Assembly (NCBI RefSeq): GCF_001949145.1
Contig: NW_019091356.1
Location: 4,117,211 to 4,181,210, forward strand
DNA: 64,000 nucleotides
Direction: 5' to 3'
Source of the DNA: Acanthaster planci
Taxonomy: Eukaryota; Echinodermata; Asteroidea; Valvatida; Acanthasteridae
Made by a program: the position numbers and the translations under genes. Positions 34,898 to 47,491 of this stretch are shown piece after piece (the stretch's first letter is position 1; each line of letters begins with the position of its first letter). The notes beneath the pieces are model-generated. The model did no database searches. It saw only the letters and a list, made by a program, of their open reading frames with translations, and was not told the origin of the DNA.

Positions 34898-37800
34898 TTA
34901 ACTGCGGATGAAGGTCTTTCCACTGTGGAATACAAGAGAGGAAAAACATAAGTGCAAAATGACGACAGTCGCTGACAATTTATCAGAGTTCTTTAATCTA
35001 AAATGCACTTGAGGGCAAAGAGGGGTATCAGAAAATACATCTTCTATTGATGCAAGGATAAGACATACGCAATGGATTCAGAATTTATTTTGTGACGATG
35101 AAGCTGGTAGAGAACTGTTCTTGCAAATGTTCAGGAATGAAAACTAAATCCCGTCTTTTCTTGGCTGTTTCAGCGTGGTCATGTGATTTCCCCCTGACCC
35201 AATGAGAATGCTCATTTGTGACATCATAGTAGTACAATGTCTACCTTATTGTTTTCTTCTCCTTGTTGGAGTTCTCAGGCCGGGCCCTGTTGAGGACTTT
35301 CAGGAATTCTGCAGTGCGTGCTCGCATGCGAGTGTGGATGTAGGCCTGTTAGGAACAAGCACATTGGAAATTTGAGCATCGCAGCTTAACACACTGTCAC
35401 ATGGTGGACAATATTCGTCTAACATCTGCTATCATTTATATGCAAGCCATTGGGGGCGCTCTTTGCCAGATGTTACCTTGGAGCACTTGATGTGGTAGTG
35501 CAGGTAATCCCGGAAGAGATGGATCAGATTGATGGTGTTGTCACGGGCCTTACGGTTAGTGTGACGGGGCTCCAAGACTGAGGAAAAGCAAAACAAATGG
35601 TTGATTTCATCACTTCAGTAGACCGTTGGAAACAAACACAAACAGCTATGGAGCGCCCTCGTCCGTTATGCATGGAACTAATAACTCATCGCTCATTTCT
35701 GCACCCCAAGGAGGAAATCAGAGGTGAAAGTATTCCATCCATCTAAGAAAGCAAAGGTCCTCGGGGTTCTCTCTTCCTAAATCGTCTTTTGAAACTCTTT
35801 TCTTGAGAATTACGGCGGAACCATTCACACAATAGTTTTTTGGGTGGTTTTTTTTTTATTCTGTCCAATTTCTTTCTCTATATGACCCTCAGGACTTACC
35901 AAACGTAATGTATCCGATATTGTCTCCTGTTGCCGCATCAGTGCCCTGCAGCTCCATAGGAGGTTCCTTGTGGCTGAAGAGGACCTGAGGGGCAGTCTGG
36001 CTCGCCCTTCGCCCCTCCTTGAACTCCTGCAAGACAACAGACAAGGGTGGCTTATCAATGACCATGATCAGATTCGGCAATGGAAATCACTTTATCCGCC
36101 CGGAGTTTAAGTGCACCCTCACTGGCCAAAGAAAGACAGACTGGTACGAAGTTTTCCAACTGGGTTCTTGCAGGTGTTCAGTGTGCACGCAAAGACCACC
36201 CATTATCAGAATAAATCTGTTGTACGTACTTAGCATGCCCACCATCCAATGCACATAACCTTGTGAGCCTATATGGTGAGTTTGTACCAAAGGTCTGTCA
36301 ATTTCGTTTAAAACCTCACCCTCTTTTGTTTCCGGTCGGAGCGGATAATCTGAGGGAATTCCAAAAATCCAGGAGAAAATTCTTCTGTTTTTACCAGACA
36401 CTGTAGGATCCATATTGGTCACATAATATTCAAGAACATAGACAGCAAAGATAGGACCAGATCATTTCGTTGGTAGAGCACTGGAATGGTCTAATTTACA
36501 GCTCACAGATTCTAGTCTTATTTCACTCAACGTGTTTTGTTTACAAAAAGTTGACGAAAAGTGTGCTAGACATAATACATTTGATAGTGGAGACTTTCAC
36601 TGACATTACAAGGCACCAGCCAACCTGCATAAAGACTTTGCCAAAGATGACGTCATCGTCATCCTTGAACACAGTGCTAAAGACCACCGTGACACGATCC
36701 TTCTCAGCTGAAACGTACCTGGGGGATTAAAAAAAAAGAAGGAAAATCAAGTTGTAAGATGAGATGAATTACTTCAGGAAGCCATCTGTGCATCACTCAG
36801 CACAAATACAGATACTTTGAAAAGAACTGTCACGCAGTTGTTAATTTTACTCAATGGTTCTGCAGATTTCTGGAAAAAAATCAAAGTATGCTTTCGAAGT
36901 AGAAAGGATAAAGAAGACAAGGAAGGTGACCCACATAGTCTCGTCTTCACGGTAATGGATGACCGCCCGCTCTTGGCCTGTCTCCTCACGTTCCTGGAAG
37001 TCAAAGTACTTCTCAAAGACTGAGGCGAAGCAGTTGCGTTTGAGTAGAGCTCCCTTGGCAGCCTCTCCCGCAATGTCATTGGGAAGGTTCTCAAGATCAT
37101 ACAGGATGGAGACGTTGTAGCCTTCCTCAGTTTCAATGATGAGAGAGCCGTATTCTCGCTTCAGTAACTAGACAATTTGACACGTGGACAACTTGTTAGT
37201 TTGACTACAGCGAGTGAGATTTGGCAATATCACATTCATACAAAGATAAATGCATGCAAGGATTCAATGCTGACACGGTGGGAGGAGGGGAGGGGGTTGG
37301 AAGTAGCTTACCTCATCTGCTCCGTGTTTTTGGAGATCCTTGTAGAATTTGAGCGAAATGCTAACCCTCACTTTGGTCTTCTGTCCATCAGGGTTGGAAA
37401 TGTGGTATGTTACACCATCGTAATCTGTAAGAAAGATACAACAGCTTTTGGTAATCACTGTGCATTTCAACTTGAAAACGAACTTCCTTGTCAAATATGC
37501 AACCAAAAAAAAAAAAAATCAAACACTGTTTGGCAACAGGGATGGATCTGATAATTAGCCAAGTCCAACTAGGCCTACCATGCCTATCATGACTAAGTTC
37601 TAACATATCTAATGGGTTTCTTCCTCCAGGAGACGCACCAACGTCCAATATTTGAAGACTCAGGCACAGTAAAATGAGAAGCAGTTTTGGAGGTGGGAGG
37701 AAAAACCCAAGGAATATTCTGGGTAAAACCCACCGAATCAGGCAGGGACTGAAAACCCAATCCACATGTGGACTGGGCCGTGAATCACGTAGGGATGTAC

Positions 37801-38145
37801 ACGGGGTGGAAGGTGAGGAAAGAACCACTAGGTCTACGCCAACCTGATTCCCCGAGGTCGGATGTCTGACATGTTTATAAGCTGAACCAATGTGGCAAAG
37901 AGTTTTCTCATACCTGCAATAACAATGTCTGTACTGTCGACTTTGTTCCTGTAAAAAAGGAAAGAAAATACAATTCCTTTTATTTCAATCTTCAATTTTA
38001 TACAAATTATTTTAACGATGAAAATTATTTTTATCACGAATTTGGTGCAGCTACCCCAGCGGAATACTTGCCCCGCCTTTGCCGCCTCAAATTTCGCTAA
38101 TAATGTCTCCTCCAGTATTTTATTCTTGATTTCCAGTAGAATCAT
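34898..38145 (-). CDS. ARPC2: Arp2/3 complex subunit 2 (p34)
   Basis: Nine exons: 38145-38072, 37948-37914, 37424-37312, 37167-36935, 36718-36625, 36026-35900, 35577-35477, 35345-35245, 34922-34898. They sum to 300 residues, the same as the vertebrate subunit. Start [13 protein letters not shown] matches the family N-terminus; an upstream in-frame Met at 38199 is unlikely. Other landmarks: [88 protein letters not shown] and the terminal SGKTFIRS. Role: with ARPC4 it forms the core of the Arp2/3 complex and contacts the mother filament during branched actin nucleation. Intron 1 reads GCAAGT at its donor instead of GT; only that site keeps the frame. A micro-exon of 25 nt ends the gene. It faces SH3BP5 head-to-head. 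Confidence 0.96.
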
Positions 38146-39695
38146 CTTCGGTTCTTTTTCAAGGTCTAATCGACTCGGTGAATCTGGAAAATTTTTCACT
38201 TTTTTTCCGGCTTCAGTCTCAGATTATCCAAACCAGATCCACTCCCCACAACACGACCACCGGAAGAGGAAATGATTTGACATGGACAAAAGGAACCGTA
38301 TGGGGGCGCAACGTATTATTAGCGGTCTCGCGACGTCGGACATAAAACAGTAGCCGACTTTTAAGGGGCCGGGACACAATCGTTCTGCTGTCTATCTCCG
38401 TTACATCAGGAACAAATATTTACTGTAGAAATCTATTTGGAAGACAGTTTGACCATGCCCCTCCTTCCTCCATGGTTTGACTACTCTGTTAGCACAATTC
38501 CGTATAGACCTAGTGTCAAAAAAAAAAAAAAATCAATAATGCCAAGCGTTACAATACAAGCCCCGCCCCAATTTTGAACGATCCATGCCCGGGCCTGGCC
38601 GTGACATACTTAAGTGCTACATTAACGTATACTGAACATGATAATAAATGAAGCTTATGCCACTGATCAAAGGTCATTCGATAAGTTATTAAAAAATAAC
38701 CAAAGAACTGAATTCGAGTAGCTCCTACAGGTACTTGACAATCGATCAAGTGGCTTGTTAGTACAAAGGGGGCGTTTCCACGATGGTTATCATAAATAAT
38801 GAGTAAATATATAGCTGGTGTTTTGAAATGAAGAATACACCAAAACTTTCCCTCTAAATTAACAAGGACTTTTAATTGCCTTGAACAGAAATCATCCATG
38901 CACACCGAGTACAGCCGCTAAGGCAATATGATGATGAAATTTCCGCTTTGTAACTTCGTCATGACAGTTCCCAACTTGAAAATCATGATGGCTGTACTGC
39001 GATTGTTGTACCGCCAATTTCCACATTTCCTTTGAATACAGGCTAACCGTGTGCCTCGTTGCCAGTGCTTTGTACAGAAGTAAAATTAAAAGCTATATTC
39101 AGCATAGTACCAACAACGAACACTCAATTCTGTCAGGGAGTTCAGTGTTGAGCACAATTCCATATCTTCCCCGTACTTCCCTGCAGTGGTGACGCAAAGT
39201 ATACGCCCCCTGATTTTTTTTTTGCGGATCATTCGTGCCGTGGCTGCCAGTGCGCGGAGCGACCTTCGCCCCCTCTCGACCTGCAGATACTTTGCTTGTT
39301 ACCAGTATATCCCGTGTGTTTACGATAGTGAACAGAGTCAGAAACAGGGTTTCTGCTCGAGTCAACCCGGACGTGGTTTAGTCGATGAAGAAACCCCGAG
39401 TAATAACGGGTTTTGCAGTTTAAGGAGCTGTAGGCCTGATTCATCTTATTCTTAGCTGAGCCTGCAAGATTCCAAAGTATCGCTGCACCTAAAACTGTTC
39501 AGGAGTGAAGTTTGTCGTCCGAAGTCAGGACACTCAACTATCATGTGCACAGGAAGTTTTCAGCTTAACTTCACACCGAATTCACCAGTCGAGCAAGCGG
39601 CGAGCAAGTCAATTTGAAGAGATTACTGTGAACTTTAGGCGTTTATGTAATAAAAAGCCGGCTCATTCTATACTTCACGTACGTTGAACGGAACG
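38146..39695. other. Bidirectional promoter region, ARPC2 / SH3BP5
   Basis: About 1.55 kb between divergent start codons. It should contain both 5' UTRs and promoters. No TATA box is obvious; the most GC-rich stretch is around 38280-38360. Confidence 0.4.
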
Positions 39696-42600
39696 ATGGA
39701 GGAACCAGACCAAGGAGGTACCAGACTAGATCCTCGAATCAAGGTGAGTTTCAGTCATCACTGGATAATATTACAATAATATTCAGAGAGGTTTTTCTCC
39801 AACGAAATGGCTTGATAAAGCATGGTTCGTCCTTGTTTTAATGGGTTGAGGACCGTTGTGTTCACAGTTCATGTGAAGTGCCTGATGAACAGCCAATCGA
39901 AGTTGGGGGAGGGGGCTGTCGTGTTGCCCCACCCCCGATGCTAAGAGTCATTATGTGTTCACTTCAGAAAACATAGGCCTATCATTTTCTTTGTGAAGAC
40001 ATAATGGATTCATACATGTAGAATCGGGTTTTCATTCACGGTAGTTACTTATGCACAACTTGAAAAATTACTGCGTATGAAACTGATATCCATTTCATCA
40101 TTTCAATGTTAAGATAATGTTTAGAGTGTAAGTAGGCCTACTATTTATAGACCCGGCCTATAGGCAGTGCGTCAGTTCAAAGGGCCCGTTCACTTAGATT
40201 TCTGGCATTTCGCTGTCGAGGGGAAAACTAAATTCACCGGCACCTTTGAACTTGAAAGAACAATCAGTCGTAAATCCTTACTGTGACACGCTGTGCGGCT
40301 TTGAATTATACGCAACACTGATATAATATCCTAGTACGAGTACGAAGTAAGACTGACAATTTCATTGTTTTGCAAGCATTTAACACCCATGACAAGTGGC
40401 ATCGGCTATATAATTAATCTGAAACTTCGTCATATCCTGTCTCTTACTGTAGTGGAAAGACTCTTACGGAAATAGCCTGGGAAGTACCTCTGTAGTACGT
40501 ACCACAACACGACCAGGCTATATCTCTGTTATTATTTTCCCCGAAACAATAGCTGCTAATTTTATTCGGCAGCACTGCTGAAATGTATAGTTTCGGCAGC
40601 ACTGCTGAAATGTATAGTTTTGGCAGCACTGCTGAAATGTATAGTTTTGGCAGCACTGCTGAAATGTATAGTTTTAACCTAACCCACACGTCAAACAAAC
40701 AAAAACGACTCAGATCTCTGGAAACTTATTCCAACTTGTTTGCAACCGTCCGAAATTCCAAACTGTATGCCACGTTACAGACTGCTACTTCTAAACTAAT
40801 TGTTAACAAGTTCTTCCTTCCCCCCAAATATATTTTTTTGGTGAAGAATGTGCAACTCATTGTTCCCTTTGAAAATAATGGAACTTTATAAAGCATAGTT
40901 TTCACAAATCACAGTTTTCTCACTTTTGAACTCGATATGTTATGCTGTGTTACTTCTGTCAATGCATTGGTACACACAACTCACGAGACCATTGACAGAG
41001 TAATGTGAAAATAATCTAGACGGTAATTTCCGATGCCATTCGGTGGTGTTTAGTTTCTGACAAGGTCAAAGTTACTACAGCCCAAGTAAAATATCCTGCA
41101 TGCTTCACGGTGTGATATATGATTGTGCCTGTGATGACTTTAGCACCGAAAACAATTAGCCAGATCGGTATTCGAATAGCGCCTGCCCAAATGAAGTGCG
41201 TCCAAGGTCATTCGGACGTGCGAGGTCTGCCCCATCAGCAAAGCCCTGCACAAGCCACTCGCGCGCATGCCTTGTTCCCGAATGACCTTGCTTTTGAAAT
41301 ACCAAAATTGGCTTACTGCCCTTTGCACGCCCAGCGCTCGTGCAAGCAAAGGAAATTGGGCAAATCGTGAACACTTGTATGTAGATAAATCTGAAGAGAC
41401 GCCATTCCTTCTGGGTGCGCCACCACACTCACGCACAGGTTTTATTTTGAGCGAATGAGCGCATTTTGACAAGTCATGACCAGATAGAAAGATAATAATA
41501 ATTAAGCTATTCCTATCGGTCTGACAGAAATTTAACGCGCGCGTGCCATCTGTATGTGAACAGGATGCCCCCCAGTAATGGCTTCTAACTCTGGTCGTCA
41601 GATTAGTCTATACTTCAGACCATTTTTGCATGAGAAAGAATGAACTTCAAATGACAACCGAGTTTGAGAAATTGAAAATGGAAGAAACATGGAGACAAAG
41701 ATATATCTGATTTGGATGAGGACAGCATATTCATTGTAAACTTCATGCATGTGTTTATTTTTACATTTATGAAACCAGGGTGAACTAGACAAGCTGAACA
41801 GCACGTCGGAGGAAATCAATCGCTTGGAGAAAGAACTTGATGTGAGTTGATTGAGAACTTGGTACATCTTTCGTCCAGTATTCTGTCAAACTCTAAATTG
41901 GTGTGGTTAAAAAGAAATAGGGAGGGAAGTGGCCTGGATTTAATAGAACCTAGGTGCAAGTATATTGGTATAATTTGTATCCAATAGAAAGGGTCACTCT
42001 ACAATTTCAGAAGCTGATATTTTGATAAGCGCGTTTCCTTCACGAATGCCACAGAATTGGCGATGAACATGGATAATATAACCAAGAAAACATAACAATC
42101 AACAATGGAAAGAACTGCAGGAACATATCTATCTAATAGCGTAGGAGGGTTTTAAAAGCATCCCCAGTTTGCTCCGAATTACACTTTTGGTAAATCACGA
42201 CCTGCTACAGACTAACTCGGCAACCAGAACGTGCAAGTTCGGTATGGGGAGTGAGTCTATCACTCGATGTTGACGAACGATCGATGTGTTGCCTCCAAGT
42301 TTTTGCCTCTTTGGCGTTCCATAATTTAAAAAGGAAAGGCCAATCGAGAACAATCTACACGTACGGCCGCGCAGCCTTGGGAAGACGTTATACTCGACTC
42401 CATGGACAGCGTGCGCGTTCCTACAGGTTGCACTACACCAAATACGCGCCCCTAACAGTGCAAAAATCGGACCGAAATAGCGCCGCCTTCATTTTCGGCA
42501 TGCACTGCTGGAACTCGAAGCCACTGCGGTGACACCACGCCCACGTGCAGCTGGTGCGCACGCGTTACATCCTGTTCGACTAAGAAGATGTTGCAAAAGT

Positions 42601-45600
42601 GCGCGCCGGTACTCAAGTGTAATGACTCATACTTTTACTCGGATTAATTTACGAGATTCTCCTTTGTGAATCCAGGATGCGAGGCAACAATTTCGCATCA
42701 CTCTTACTGAGTCCTCCCATAAGCTGAACGACGCGGCCAAGCGATGCGGCAAGTCAGTCAAGAAAGCCAAGCCATACCACGAGGCTCGACTCAAGGCCAA
42801 GAGGGTAATGACGACTTGGTCACATTACACTCGCACTAACAATAAATTTAAAATTACAAAAAACTGCCGAGTTAATTTCAGATGGTGTAGAATCTCTATC
42901 GGGTGGATTATGCCTGCTGGTGCCTGAATGCATGTAGGCATTATGCTGGCAAAAACGCTCCAGGTCTATGAGGCGGATGTCAGAATCGTATTTGCTTTGG
43001 GGAAGGTTAATTTGCAAGTAGACAGTTGAAGACCAGCTTTCCAAAAAGTTATAACAGTTGCAGCTGGAAAAAGTATGAGGTAACTTTTTGACCAGAAATT
43101 CTAAACACTTGTGAAGAGAAGTGCAAAGTTTGCCTATGAAGGCGTTGTGATTAGCATACGCACATCACACTGTTCGAATCTTTTATTAGCAAGTTTGTAT
43201 ACAGAGTCTTGTAACACTATCATGGGAAGCCAGAATTCAAATACTTACCCATTATTTTCTGACACCAAGGCCCACGAGAAGGTGCAAGAGGCAGCGTACG
43301 CCTACCAGCGGGCCGTGGGGATGGTTAGGGCAGCGAAAGAAACCATCACTATTGCGGAGGAAACATCCATGCAAGGCAACAAGAAACGAGAATTTGATTC
43401 GGCGCTGCAGGAGATGTTGAACCACGCTACGGTCAAGGTGAGCTAGCGCTGGGGTTTGAGAAGAGAGCGAAAATGACTGAATGATGCATAAGGAACGAGA
43501 CGAACAGACCAGCTTGGTATTCCAACAGCGCATGCCCAAAATGAAACGCCTCGGAGGTCTGCCCTATCAGCGCAGCCCCGAACACAGATCCAAGGGCGTG
43601 CTTTGTTCCCAAGTGACATTGGGTATTTCTGACATCCTAAACTGGTTAATTGGTCTTGTTACTGCAGTTGAACATGGCTGAACAGGAGAAGGTGGGAGGT
43701 CAGAAGGAACACCAGCAATTATCCAAGGCCTACGTCAAATCTCTAGCTAAGGTTGAACAGCTCGCCAAGAAGTTACGGAAGAGCATCGCCAAATCAGCGT
43801 GAGTAGAGCTGGTGATGAAATCAGCATGTGAGACACGAGGTCTCCCGGGAACAAAAAAAGCAAAAGTACATTGTAAATTCAGAGACTGAATTGATTAATT
43901 ATTGCCTTGATTGGATTGATTGATGGAATTAATTACGAAATGATTTTTTGAGAAAATAGTTTCCAAAATTTCACGCCAATACCGAGAGAAAAATGGAACA
44001 CGGTCACACAGAACAAAGAGAGGCTCATCCATTTATGTCTATCCTGATTGATGGTGGATGAAAATTAAATCAAGTAAACTGACGGACAGATACGCACAGC
44101 CTAACTGTACATTCTTCATTAACGCGCTAGAGGTCTTTAATCTCTCCTGCAGAGCTTACTACGATCTCAGGGATGCCTTCTATTCCCGTCTAGAGAACCT
44201 CAAAGAGTCGGTAGAGAATCGCCAGAAGCTCTTGGCCAAGTGCAAGAAGCGGTATCGCGAGGCTCTCCGAAACCTGGAGAGGATCTCTGAAGACATCCAC
44301 CACAGCAGGCAGCTGCAGATAGAGGCATCGCCGTCGCTGCAGGAGAGAAGCGCTGGGGTTGGAGCTGAGAGCGAGACGGAGCCTGGGAGAAACAGTGATG
44401 AAGAGGATGACCTATTCACCTCAACAGAAGGTGAGGTTAGAATGGTGATAGTGAGGTGATGAGGATGTTGATTGTTGTCGTCATGAAGCTGACGCGGACG
44501 CGGGCGTTTAAATTCACTAGAGATCTTGATGCTCTATGGGCAAAATTAAGAGTAGCATACATTCATCAACTTTCACAAATTAGCCTATCTAATTTAATTG
44601 CAAACAGGCGGCCAAGATGAACATGGAGACCAAGAGCAAAATGTTCCAGTGCGTGGAGCCGAAGGAGGTGCTGGCACCTCTCGTCATTCCTCGTCGCATT
44701 CCTCCTCACCAGAAGACGGTGATCCTCAGTCACCACTCCTTACTGAGCACGGTCTACCGACCCTTAGTCGCAAAATACAGCGAGAGGGATCGGACCCTGA
44801 CTTCTATAAACCAAAATCAGCCATAGCCAAACTGCCTGGAATTCTCCCAGAGGAGCAGGAGGTGATTGAAGCGACCTATCGAGGTTACAGGTCTTTCGAT
44901 TCCGAATTGACCCAAGAGGAAGTCACTGCATTGCAGCAGACGTTGCCGTCCCAGGCCAGAGGCTCGGGGACCCCGGTCATCATGATCGACTCTCCCGAGG
45001 GGGTGACCGGCGAGCTTGAAGACGAAGGCAGTGACGAGGATGAGCTGGAAATCTATGAGCCTGAGGAGATTGAGATGTCTGAGTTTGCCAACGAGGGCAG
45101 CATTGGGAGTGACGTCGGCGAAGGCGAAAACAGCGTGGAGATGAAAGCATTTGAGCAGGAAACTCAATTAAACGGTGAAGTAGACCAGACGTCTTTATCA
45201 GAGAGCAGTGAGGGCGACAGGGATATGGAAGAAATCTTGTCAAAAGCCAATTTGCTTCAAGACGCAGCCGGCAATTCAGAACTGAGCAAGCCTGAAGTGT
45301 CTCTCAGCGACGACAGCCAACTAGAAGGAGTCGAGGATGGCCGAGAGGGCTCGGTGGAGGCTAGACCACGGAGCATGTCCTTTGGGTTTGAGAAGACATT
45401 GTTGGATGAAGACCATTTTGAGAAGCCAGACCTTCTGCCAAGTCCAATTCAGAAATTCCAGATGTCGGACCTAGACAGGCCGAGTTCGCCAGCGCTATTC
45501 CAGTATCGCGCCTTAGAACATAAACAAGACGTACGTCAAGCAGACGACAACAGCGCCTTCACATACACGCCCGTTGTTTCCAATGACGACGCAGCAACAA

Positions 45601-45641
45601 CCAATAACAATCAAGACGCCAAAAACGATGAAACTGACTGA
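39696..45641 (+). CDS. SH3BP5L: SH3BP5-type Rab11 guanine-nucleotide exchange factor
   Basis: Exons 39696-39743, 41779-41841, 42676-42804, 43270-43437, 43668-43798, 44153-44430 and 44608-45641 join to 616 residues. The N-terminal about 270 residues are the long coiled-coil module: GELDKLNSTSEEINRLEKEL, DARQQFRITLTESSHKL, EAAYAYQRAVGMVRAAKET, FDSALQEMLNHATVKLN and YYDLRDAFYSRLENLKESVE. Established: SH3BP5 and SH3BP5L (REI-1 in worms) activate Rab11 through this coiled coil; vertebrate SH3BP5 (Sab) also binds Btk and mitochondrial JNK. The last exon is acidic and Ser-rich, low complexity, longer than in vertebrates. One invertebrate gene may stand for both vertebrate paralogues, so the symbol is approximate. 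Exon 4 has a weak pyrimidine tract. Introns contain a minisatellite and several copies of one dispersed repeat. Confidence 0.93.
40567..40675. repeat. 27-bp minisatellite, four copies
   Basis: Four contiguous units (core GGCAGCACTGCTGAAATGTA) differing by single bases, in SH3BP5 intron 1. Each contains the short palindrome GCAG-CACTGC. Confidence 0.9.
41158..41330 (+). repeat. Dispersed repeat family 2, copy 1
   Basis: Starts GGTATTCGAATAGCGCCTGCC and aligns with 43510-43650 through GAGGTCTGCCC(C/T)ATCAGC and CTTTGTTCCC-like blocks. Short, non-coding; SINE-like but no clear Pol III boxes. In SH3BP5 intron 1. Confidence 0.6.
42395..42525 (-). repeat. Dispersed repeat family 2, copy 2 (inverted)
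   Basis: Read on the minus strand it begins GAGTTCCAGCAGTGCATGCC and continues GAAAATGAAGGCG, matching the start of the other copies, then diverges. In SH3BP5 intron 2. Confidence 0.45.
43510..43650 (+). repeat. Dispersed repeat family 2, copy 3
   Basis: GGTATTCCAACAGCGCATGCC start, same order of blocks as copy 1, within SH3BP5 intron 4. Confidence 0.6.
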
Positions 45642-47491
45642 CCAATCAATGAAGAGATGCGACAGCGTGAAATCGTCCTATCCATAATTGTCGTGTTGAT
45701 TTTGTCGCTTGTCTTCGTGAGTTTGCAAATCGTATTGACAGAGAGGCTCCGTTAAATCCATAGCAACTAATGACAACCAGTATTTCAAGAAGAAAAATAA
45801 CTATATAAAAAGTTTGACAAAGCCGTAGAGAGGTGCAACACAATACAACATTCGCAAGCCAGAGGCCCTTGTACAACTTGAGGATTTATCTTTTTCGCTA
45901 TACATGTAAGAACTACACAGTATTCATTATGGTATACATGTACATAATTTACTTTTGAAATAACGGTACATGAAAATGTAATTCAGTCTGTCAGATGACA
46001 CCAAATCAACATCATCCCTTCTAACATGGCAAGACAAATATCGATGGTTTCAGTATTACTTTTGATTATAAAAAAATTACAAAAAATAAATCATTCGTGC
46101 ACAGCAATGTATTAAAGAGCCCCCAAATAAGGGGACCTACCAACTCTTTGATCACTCTCTTACGGTTATTGGGGGGGGGAGAGAATATCTTCAACTGTTA
46201 GTCAGTACAAAGTTATCATTTAAAACGGGAACTGGGAACCATCTATAGTAGCTTTGGGTCCATTAACCACTGAGGTAGATGGAACATGATGTACCGTGTA
46301 TTTTCAAGAACGCTACAATATATACGTCATCATTCCTGATAGCATTACAATCCAAGTCGACAAAATGACGACTAGGGATGCGAGTCATGGGTTGAGATAA
46401 TAACAGGGCACACTTCCTAGATGCACCACCAACTCTAAAGTGGTCCGGCTGCAATCAATTTAAATATGTCAGAGGTTGGAAATTAATGAAAGCAAATTCA
46501 ACAAGTCCAATCCCAGCAAAATGTATGGTGACTGCTCTTTGAAGTGATCAAAGAATTCAAACGTTTCCATTAATGTGCCCCAGGCTGCCATTAGAACAGA
46601 TGGTCAACATTCTCACTAATGGATGTGAAAGGTATCTTCATCATTTCTACAGAGCACAGAACACAAATGCCATTCCGATCCTACAAGCAACACCTGGTTT
46701 TCATTTTATAGTTTATCTCGAAACGAATCAAGGTGGACATGGCTTGTCGAAATGAGCTTAAAAATATCTGATACAAAGTGCAAACTACAGTACCGTCTAT
46801 TATTATGTAAAACATAGTCCTTATTTATATGTCACATCAGAATAACTTCATTATTTCAGAAGTACATGTTTATTATTGTTAAAATACGTTTTGCTAATAA
46901 TACCTATAATTAAAAGTAAACATTTCATGAAGCATGAAAACTTTGCAGTTGACACGAAAGCTCTATCATAATCGTTTTGAATACCAAATGTGGCTACGCC
47001 GACCTCGGCATACCGCTGCTAAAAATCACAGATTAAAAATCTGATTTTAGTAACTACCGGGGTGTAATTTTAGAGGCATGGATCCAAGGGCTGAGGACTT
47101 GAGTTTGAGGGAGGTGCGGTGGGGGGGGGATATATACATTTAATGTAATCCCAAAATTTTTCTTATCTGTTCAGAGGTATCAACCATTTAGTGCAAACGA
47201 GGATGACACTCGCCACAAAAAAGCTCTTTAAAACGTGTTATGTGATAAGCATTACTAGAAATAAATCGCTGGTGTGCTACACCTCTGAGGTTTAAAGTCG
47301 AGAAACTTTTGTGAGTTGCCTGACTACATGTTCATTGTACATATATGATACGTCTGTTATTCAGTGACAGCAAGAGGTGTGTTTTAAATCAGCCTCCTCT
47401 GATAAATGTTAACAAGAGTTTCGGCGTCATGAGTTTGTGAACAAGCTTGTACCTCCATACAAGAATGTAGGCATATTGCTCTAGCCGGTAA
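45642..47491. other. Convergent 3' regions of SH3BP5 and the deaminase locus
   Basis: No further gene seen. AATAAA on + at 46085-46090 could end the SH3BP5 transcript; AATAAA on - at 46869-46874 could end the deaminase transcript. Confidence 0.5.
46085..46090 (+). terminator. Candidate poly(A) signal, SH3BP5
   Basis: AATAAA about 445 nt after the SH3BP5 stop codon, in the correct orientation. Confidence 0.4.

Noticed and set aside
40444-40891. Frames with repeated SFGSTAEMY / LYISAVLPK
   Set aside because: Readings of the 27-bp intronic minisatellite.
44817-45243. Minus-strand frames of 116 and 87 aa
   Set aside because: Antisense shadows of the acidic last exon of SH3BP5.
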